Positions 41,212 to 46,186 of a DNA stretch of 46,186 nt are shown piece by piece (within the stretch, counting starts at the first letter, position 1; the number at the start of each line of letters is the position of its first letter). The translations under genes were made by a program, and so were the position numbers. Source of the stretch: Bacillota bacterium (GTDB taxonomy: Bacteria > Bacillota > Clostridia > Oscillospirales > Ruminococcaceae); assembly GCA_023396225.1 (NCBI GenBank), contig JAEWWT010000017.1, forward strand, positions 1-46,186, read 5' to 3'. The notes beneath the pieces were generated by a model. That model did no database searches. It worked only from the letters and a program-made list of their open reading frames with translations, and was not told the DNA's origin.

Positions 41212-41934
41212 TTATCTTTTGTTAAAATGAATGGCTTTAACAGGACAATTATCAATTGCTTTATTAAGTTTTTCATCATCAAGAATGAAATCGTATTTTT
41301 TAACTTCCGCCTTTTTGCTGCTTATTTCAAAAAGTTCAGGATAATTCTTTACACATAGAGAACAACCCATACAAGCGTTTCGGTTTACTATTACTCCTTC
41401 TAATTCGGATGTGGGCTCAATTGGAAAATCTTCATCTTTAACTATTTTGGATGTTATCCATGAGAAAATAACAATAGCAATAACAGTGAGAATCCAACGA
41501 ATAGCCATGAATTTAATTCCTAAAAATTTAACTTCATTAAGAAGCATTGGAATTTTAATAACTGCCCAAGAGCTGAGTATTATGACGATATTTTTTATCG
41601 ACGCACCTTTTTTATGAAGCATAATACAGAAAGGAAAAGCAGCATAAATAGGTCCTGCAGATATTCCACCAAGAAGGAAAGATAAAACAACGCCTTTTGA
41701 TTTTGATTTCTTGCCAAGATACTTCATTATAGTTTCTTTTGGCACCCATACGTCAAGTAAGGCTGTCAGAACAAAAATGACGGGCATAATCATAAGCATT
41801 TCTTTTAAATAGTACCCACTGTTGCCTACTGCAGTTATACTAGTTTCAGGTTTTAAAATAAATATTACTGCATAAGCAATAATAATTATTGCTGTAAATA
41901 AATTTTCTTTAAGTATTTTTGTAATCTTTGTCAT
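41212..41934 (-). CDS. Split permease, second half with ferredoxin tail
   Basis: A 240-residue protein with about five membrane segments and GGISAGPIYAAFPFCIMLHKKGASIKNIVIILSSWAVIKIPMLLNEVKFLG, the conserved half of the ArsP/YraQ (DUF318) permeases. From about residue 180 a ferredoxin-like domain VIVNRNACMGCSLCVKNYPELFEISSKK...AIDNCPVKAIHF follows, with Cys in CxxCxxC and CP arrangement for one Fe-S cluster. The gene overlaps the preceding permease half by 4 bp (ATGA). The Fe-S tail suggests redox-coupled or metal/metalloid export; the substrate is unknown. Confidence 0.75.
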   Translation of the reverse strand: MTKITKILKENLFTAIIIIAYAVIFILKPETSITAVGNSGYYLKEMLMIMPVIFVLTALLDVWVPKETIMKYLGKKSKSKGVVLSFLLGGISAGPIYAAFPFCIMLHKKGASIKNIVIILSSWAVIKIPMLLNEVKFLGIKFMAIRWILTVIAIVIFSWITSKIVKDEDFPIEPTSELEGVIVNRNACMGCSLCVKNYPELFEISSKKAEVKKYDFILDDEKLNKAIDNCPVKAIHFNKR

Positions 41935-42413
41935 ATTATCACCCCCATAATAAGTGCTATTGCAATAGCAAATATAAAGCTAAGTCCATTTCTGACTACT
42001 GTAAATTTTATTCCGAATTCTTTCTTTTCAAGTGGAAATGTAACAACTCCTACCATTGTTAGCGTTGTTAAAAAAGCGACAGAAGGGACAATTCCAATAC
42101 CTGCATCAACAAGTGTGCCTACAAGAGGAAATGCTATGAAAGCTGGAATTAGAGTGATTGTTCCAAACAGTGCGGATGCGATAGTAGCAACTAAAACATT
42201 TTGTTTTTCAACAAATCCAGCAATTTGTTCCGGCGGAAGCAAAGCCAAGACAAGTCCTATAAGTAAAATAATTGACAATATACTGATAAGCATATTTTTA
42301 CCCATACCAAAAGCCATTTTGAGTGCCGTTTTTGTTTTTTCTTTATTTTTTGTCAAAGAAAAAACAAGAAAAATAATAGTACCTATCCAGATTGCCATAG
42401 TGAATATATCCAT
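41931..42413 (-). CDS. Split permease, first half
   Basis: A 160-residue protein with four to five hydrophobic segments. LAMLPPEQ-like LLPPEQIAGFVEKQNVLVATIASALFGTITLIPAFIAFPLVGTLVDAGIGIVPSVAFLTTLTMVGVVTFPLEKKEFG corresponds to the first conserved half of ArsP/YraQ permeases, normally joined to the second half in one protein. ATG 42413 (MDIFTM) follows AAGGGGGAA. It is divergent from the Crp/Fnr gene 104 bp away, which may control it. Confidence 0.75.
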   Translation of the reverse strand: MDIFTMAIWIGTIIFLVFSLTKNKEKTKTALKMAFGMGKNMLISILSIILLIGLVLALLPPEQIAGFVEKQNVLVATIASALFGTITLIPAFIAFPLVGTLVDAGIGIVPSVAFLTTLTMVGVVTFPLEKKEFGIKFTVVRNGLSFIFAIAIALIMGVII

Positions 42414-42517
42414 TAAAATTCCCCCTTTATTATTCAATAATCTGATTATAAGGAATTTTACTATATTATAATAGACACCAATGTTTCTTTTTGATATAAT
42501 AAAAAAGGAAAATTAAT

Positions 42518-43162
42518 ATGAATGAATTTGAATTTCTAAAAGCTGTTCCAATTATAAAATCCGTTAACGGTATTGAACAACTGATTTCTCAACGTAAAAT
42601 CATAATAAAAAAGTATGCAAAGGGTGAAACATTATACAATCAAGGCAGCTCCTGCAAGTCTCTTGATATTGTTGTTACAGGCAGCCTTACAGCTTATTCT
42701 CTTACCGAAAATGGTTCTTCAACAATAATGTTTGAGTTTAAAAAGAATAGTATTATTGGTGCTAACCTGTTGTTTTCTCCTGAAAATATATATCCTCTCA
42801 ATATATATTGTTCATCTAAATGTGAACTTGTCCATTTAGAAAAATCAGCCGTAGAAATAATGCTTCACGATTACGATTTTGTAATGTCATATATTAAGTC
42901 GCTATCTCAAAATTCTCTTGGACTTAATCACAAAATTGCAATGTTTTCACGAAAAACACTTCGCCAGAATATTATTGAGTATTTAATACAGCAGTCAATT
43001 ACTCAACATTCGCAGACAGTGCATTTGCCTTTCAGCAAAAAAGAATTTGCTGATTATCTTGGAGTACAGCGACAGTCCCTTTTTAGAGAACTGAAAAAAA
43101 TGCAGATTGACGGCGTTATTGGCATCGATAACCGAAAAATAACAATTATAAAGCACATGTGA
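42518..43162 (+). CDS. Crp/Fnr-family transcriptional regulator
   Basis: A 214-residue protein. The N-terminal cyclic-nucleotide-binding-like beta barrel (KGETLYNQGSSCKSLDIVVTGSLTAYSLTENGSSTIMFEF) lacks the cAMP phosphate-binding motif. The C-terminal winged helix has FSKKEFADYLGVQRQSLFRELKKMQIDGVIGIDNRKITI. It lacks the N-terminal four-Cys cluster motif of FNR. It lies directly upstream of a promoter with a CRP-type site in front of cupin-hcp. AAAAGGAAAATTA precedes the ATG. It probably activates the two hcp operons, perhaps in response to NO as HcpR-type regulators do; the signal is inference. Confidence 0.9.
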   Translation: MNEFEFLKAVPIIKSVNGIEQLISQRKIIIKKYAKGETLYNQGSSCKSLDIVVTGSLTAYSLTENGSSTIMFEFKKNSIIGANLLFSPENIYPLNIYCSSKCELVHLEKSAVEIMLHDYDFVMSYIKSLSQNSLGLNHKIAMFSRKTLRQNIIEYLIQQSITQHSQTVHLPFSKKEFADYLGVQRQSLFRELKKMQIDGVIGIDNRKITIIKHM

Positions 43163-43207
43163 AATTATTCATTATACCAAAAAAAATACCAAAAAAATTA
43201 TAATTTT

Positions 43208-43250
43208 TGTTGCATTTACAACATACTTTTATAAAGCTTAACAGTATAAT
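43208..43250 (+). promoter_or_regulatory. CRP/FNR-type operator and promoter of cupin-hcp copy 2
   Basis: TGTTGCATTTACAACA (43208-43223), exactly 21 bp, then TATAAT (43245-43250). The centre lies about 41.5 bp before the predicted transcription start, the class II activator position. The -35 is poor (CATACT). The same layout is at 18448-18490. Confidence 0.75.
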
Positions 43251-43313
43251 AAATATATTGTAGTATTAATTGCAAAATATATTGAAACAATAATAGAATT
43301 GGAGGTATTAAAT

Positions 43314-43628
43314 ATGATTGAACAGAAATTTGAACTGGCTAAAGGCAATGAAAAAGCTGTTGAGAAAGTTGTATTTGATGAAAATATACATTATCTTCAC
43401 ATGGTTTTTAATAAAGATGAAGGGCTACCTGAACATTTTTCTAATTCAAATGTTTATATGACGGTTATTAGAGGAATGCTTTCAATAGGGCTTAACGATC
43501 AAGAAATCCATGAGTATGAGGCAGGTACTTTATTAAAAATACCGTTTCAAACAAAGATGAATGTAAATAATTTACATCACGAAACATTGGAGCTTATTGT
43601 TGTAAAAGCACCGGCACCAAAAAATTAA
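43314..43628 (+). CDS. Cupin-domain protein (copy 2)
   Basis: A 104-residue cupin with FNKDEGLPEHFSNSNVYMTVIRGMLSIGLNDQEIHEYEAGTLLKIPFQTKMNVNNLHHE. The first cupin motif keeps one His (PEHFSNSN) and the second is replaced by PFQTKMNV, so metal binding may differ from copy 1. GGAGG precedes ATG 43314. It lies 19 bp upstream of hcp copy 2, clearly cotranscribed. The conserved cupin-hcp pairing suggests an Hcp-related role. Confidence 0.85.
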   Translation: MIEQKFELAKGNEKAVEKVVFDENIHYLHMVFNKDEGLPEHFSNSNVYMTVIRGMLSIGLNDQEIHEYEAGTLLKIPFQTKMNVNNLHHETLELIVVKAPAPKN

Positions 43629-43646
43629 AATTTAGGAGGAGTAAAA

Positions 43647-45275
43647 ATGGGTATGTTTTGTTATCAATGTCAGGAAACAGCTGGAGGTAAGGGCTGTACA
43701 GTAAGAGGTGTATGCGGTAAAAACGAGGAGGTTGCAAAGCTTCAGGATCTTCTTATTTACACTCTCAAAGGCATTTCACAGATTGTTGTTAAGGGAAAGC
43801 TTGATGTAAAAAACCTCGATAATGCAAATTATCAGGTTCTGAACAGTCTTTTCATGACTATTACAAACGCCAACTTTAATGCTGATTATATTGTAAATCA
43901 GATTAAGAAAATGCTCTCAATCAGAGATGACCTGAAAAAATCAGTTACTCTTGAAAATCCTCATGATGCCGTTATATTTACAGCTGATACAAAAGAAGCT
44001 ATGCTTGAAAAGGCAGTTAATATTGGTGTTCTTTCAACTGAAAATGAGGATGTCCGTTCTCTTCGTGAGATGATTACCTACGGTTTAAAGGGTATGGCAG
44101 CTTATACTGAACACGCAACAAATATTGGAAAAGAAAATAATGAAATCAATGCGTTTATTTATGAAGCACTTTCAGCAACCCTTGATAATTCACTCTCCGC
44201 TGATGACCTTGTTGCACTGACACTCAAAACAGGCGAATACGGCGTTAAGGCTATGGCACTTCTTGATGAGGCTAACACATCGAAATACGGAAATCCTGAA
44301 ATAACTTCTGTTAATATCGGAGTAAGAAATAATCCTGCAATTCTTATTTCAGGACATGACCTTACCGACCTTGAACAGCTTCTTGAGCAGACTAAGGGAA
44401 CAGGCGTTGACGTTTATACGCACAGTGAAATGCTCCCTGCACATTATTATCCTGCATTTAAGAAGTATGACAACTTTGTAGGAAACTACGGCAATGCATG
44501 GTGGAAACAGCTTGAGGAATTTGAAACATTTAAGGGAGCTATTCTCTTTACTACAAACTGTATTGTTCCTCCAAAAAGCGAAGAGATAAGAAACAGAATT
44601 TTTACAACAGGCTCGTGCGGATACCCAGGAAGCAAGCATATTGAAGCAGATGAAAACGGCAAAAAGGACTTTTCCGAAGTAATCGAGCTTGCTAAAAAAT
44701 TACCGTCACCACAGGAAATTGAAACGGGAAGTATTGTCGGCGGATTTGCACATAATCAGGTATTTGCTCTTGCAGACAAGGTTGTTGAAGCTGTAAAATC
44801 AGGAGCAGTAAAGAAATTTTTTGTTATGGCTGGCTGTGACGGACGTATGAAGTCAAGAAGCTACTATACAGAATTTGCTGAAAAGCTTCCGAAAGATACA
44901 GTTATTTTAACAGCAGGCTGTGCAAAATATCGTTATAACAAGCTTAATCTTGGTGATATCGGCGGTATTCCGAGAGTTCTTGACGCTGGGCAGTGCAATG
45001 ATTCCTATTCATTGGCTGTAATTGCCATGAAGTTAAAAGAGGTATTCGGACTTGATGATATTAACAAGCTCCCTATTGCCTACAATATTGCATGGTATGA
45101 ACAAAAAGCTGTAATCGTGCTTTTGGCTCTGCTCTATCTCGGAGTTAAAAATATTCACCTTGGTCCTACACTTCCTGGATTCCTCTCACCTAACGTAGCT
45201 AAGGTACTTGTAGAAAAGTTTGGCATTGCTGGAATTGGCGAAGCTGATTCGGATATTGAAATGTTTATGGCTTAA
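43647..45275 (+). CDS. hcp: Hybrid cluster protein / hydroxylamine reductase (copy 2)
   Basis: A 542-residue protein with N-terminal FCYQCQETAGGKGCTVRGVCGKNEE and the hybrid-cluster blocks SGHDLTDLEQ, FTTNCIVP, VMAGCDGRMKSRSYYTEF, TAGCAKYRYN and AGQCNDSYSL. All ligands are present. It resembles copy 1 throughout but is clearly diverged, so an old duplication or separate acquisition. AGGAGG precedes the ATG. It is cotranscribed with cupin copy 2 and probably partly with the HD gene. Confidence 0.94.
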   Translation: MGMFCYQCQETAGGKGCTVRGVCGKNEEVAKLQDLLIYTLKGISQIVVKGKLDVKNLDNANYQVLNSLFMTITNANFNADYIVNQIKKMLSIRDDLKKSVTLENPHDAVIFTADTKEAMLEKAVNIGVLSTENEDVRSLREMITYGLKGMAAYTEHATNIGKENNEINAFIYEALSATLDNSLSADDLVALTLKTGEYGVKAMALLDEANTSKYGNPEITSVNIGVRNNPAILISGHDLTDLEQLLEQTKGTGVDVYTHSEMLPAHYYPAFKKYDNFVGNYGNAWWKQLEEFETFKGAILFTTNCIVPPKSEEIRNRIFTTGSCGYPGSKHIEADENGKKDFSEVIELAKKLPSPQEIETGSIVGGFAHNQVFALADKVVEAVKSGAVKKFFVMAGCDGRMKSRSYYTEFAEKLPKDTVILTAGCAKYRYNKLNLGDIGGIPRVLDAGQCNDSYSLAVIAMKLKEVFGLDDINKLPIAYNIAWYEQKAVIVLLALLYLGVKNIHLGPTLPGFLSPNVAKVLVEKFGIAGIGEADSDIEMFMA

Positions 45276-45284
45276 TAATAAGTT

Positions 45285-45320
45285 TAGTCCGTCTGTTATT
45301 ATATACTGTAACAGGCGGAC
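45285..45320 (+). terminator. Hairpin after hcp copy 2
   Basis: AGTCCGTCTGTTA pairs with TAACAGGCGGACT, followed by TGATTTG. The weak T-run suggests partial read-through into the HD gene. Confidence 0.65.
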
Positions 45321-45364
45321 TTGATTTGTTAGATGTAAATGTATTGCATAAATGGGGGTTTAAA

Positions 45365-45859
45365 ATGAACAGTATTGCTAATGTTCTTAATGCGATGATA
45401 ATGTACTATTCGGGAGATCCAAAAAGGATAAGTCATTTCCTTAAAGTTTACGGATTTGCCAAAGCAATAGGAGAAAATGAAAATATCGGAAAGGAAACAC
45501 AGCATATTCTTGAAATTACAGCATTAACTCATGATATAGGGATAAAGAATAGTGAAGCAAAATGGAAAAGTTCAGCAGGTAGTTATCAACAGACAGAGGG
45601 ACCACCCGAAGCAAAAAAGCTTCTTGAGAGTTTAGGCGTTCAAACGGAAATAATAGAACGGGTTTGCTGGCTTATTGCACATCATCATACATATACGGAT
45701 ATTATCGGAATAGATTATCAGATACTTATTGAAGCTGATTTTCTCGTAAATGCATATGAGGATGATATGTCAGCGAACGCTGTTAGAAGCTTCAGAAATA
45801 AAATTTTTAAAACAACTTCAGGAATAATGTATCTTGATAATATTTTTAAGATGCATTAA
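45365..45859 (+). CDS. HD-domain phosphohydrolase-like protein
   Basis: A 164-residue HD-superfamily protein. The metal motif is LTHDIGIKNSEAK, with an upstream His (HFLKVYGFAKAIGENE) and a second motif WLIAHHHTYTDIIGIDYQILIEADFLVN. The H...HD...H...D pattern is complete. ATG 45365 (MNSIANVL) follows GGGGG. It is downstream of hcp copy 2 past a weak hairpin. The substrate is unknown, perhaps a nucleotide. Confidence 0.85.
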   Translation: MNSIANVLNAMIMYYSGDPKRISHFLKVYGFAKAIGENENIGKETQHILEITALTHDIGIKNSEAKWKSSAGSYQQTEGPPEAKKLLESLGVQTEIIERVCWLIAHHHTYTDIIGIDYQILIEADFLVNAYEDDMSANAVRSFRNKIFKTTSGIMYLDNIFKMH

Positions 45860-45879
45860 GATGTGAATTTATCTGTTGA

Positions 45880-45918
45880 GCATATGAGGAAACGTATTAT
45901 TTATGTTTCCTCATATGC
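45880..45918 (+). terminator. Terminator of the HD gene
   Basis: GCATATGAGGAAAC pairs with GTTTCCTCATATGC followed by TTTTATTATT. Confidence 0.9.
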
Positions 45919-45960
45919 TTTTATTATTAAACAACGCAAAATCGGCATTTATTTGACTTG

Positions 45961-46186
45961 TTAGAGTGTGGATATCGGAACCTTGCACATTATTTTTATT
46001 GGATATTCTATCTTGAATTTCTGAATAAAGTAAACTTTTTCTTTCAGGGTTTTCGTGCGAATATGGCTGTCGCTTTTTTTAATATTTCATTCTCCAGTTC
46101 AAGTTCAGAAATCCTTTTCTGTAAAGCCTCATACTCTTTCACACTTATTCCGTCACTGCCATCCATTTTGAGTGGCGAGTAAAGCT
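45961..46186 (-). mobile_element. Truncated IS3-family insertion sequence
   Basis: On the minus strand, the OrfA tail (46184-46044) reads LYSPLKMDGSDGISVKEYEA then LQKRISELELENEILKKATA and IFARKP, the typical leucine-zipper end of IS3 OrfA. In the -1 frame, KVYFIQKFKIEYPIKIMCKV, the start of OrfB, follows and breaks off at a stop at 45961. The rest of OrfB is missing. OrfA continues beyond the window edge, so the 5' end cannot be judged. Confidence 0.75.

Overview
The window is a stretch of low-G+C chromosome from an anaerobic Firmicute, most likely a Ruminococcus-type member of the Oscillospiraceae. That assignment is inference. It rests on the AT-rich sequence, purine-rich Shine-Dalgarno sites, two hybrid cluster proteins, lysine 2,3-aminomutase and a urt/amiF/ure nitrogen locus; no rRNA or other marker is present. 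No rRNA, tRNA or CRISPR array was found.

Layout. 1-2900: an AraC-type regulator behind a leader of four hairpins, then a three-gene operon (small membrane protein, flavoprotein, TetR) whose consensus promoter carries two TetR-like palindromes. 2900-6800: a BNR-repeat lipoprotein, a second AraC-type regulator, and a radical SAM/SPASM enzyme paired with a small lipoprotein carrying three VYGPP motifs, a probable peptide-modification pair. 6900-11800: a monosaccharide ABC transporter (chvE-mmsA-mmsB) followed by two small unknown genes. 12000-16300: YaiI/YqxD protein, asparagine synthetase, nitroreductase and an ArsC/phosphatase-like protein. 16300-19000: cupin plus hybrid cluster protein, then a small unknown ORF with an in-frame stop.

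19400-29900 is a nitrogen-acquisition locus on the minus strand. In transcription order it holds urtABCDE (urea uptake), two NifI-like P-II proteins, formamidase AmiF, a parvulin-type foldase and ureABC. The urease assembly genes ureDEFG are not in the window. A strong promoter and a leader of about 300 nt with two large hairpins precede urtA.

30300-34650 is a probable osmoadaptation operon: lysine 2,3-aminomutase (ablA), beta-lysine acetyltransferase (ablB), a P-II-like protein and a CPA2 cation/proton antiporter. It lies behind a promoter, a highly structured leader and an intrinsic terminator, the architecture of a riboswitch or attenuator of unassigned class. 34780-37900: nucleoside phosphorylase PpnP, a 28-codon membrane peptide interrupted by a homopolymer, a Cys/Arg-rich small protein and a large SPFH/flotillin-like protein. 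38000-40600: a 5'-truncated cell-surface repeat protein fused to a broken excisionase gene, a scar of an integrative element.

40700-45900 is a redox/nitrosative-stress region: CGGC-domain protein, a split permease with a ferredoxin tail, a Crp/Fnr regulator, a second cupin-hcp pair and an HD-domain protein. Both cupin-hcp promoters carry the same CRP-type inverted repeat at the same distance from the -10 box, so they are probably one regulon of the local Crp/Fnr protein. The right edge holds a truncated IS3-family element.

Two repeated small elements stand out. One is a Shine-Dalgarno/perfect-hairpin/start-codon module in front of two unrelated genes. The other is a two-hairpin MITE-like element in three copies, two of which supply the ribosome-binding site of the adjacent gene.
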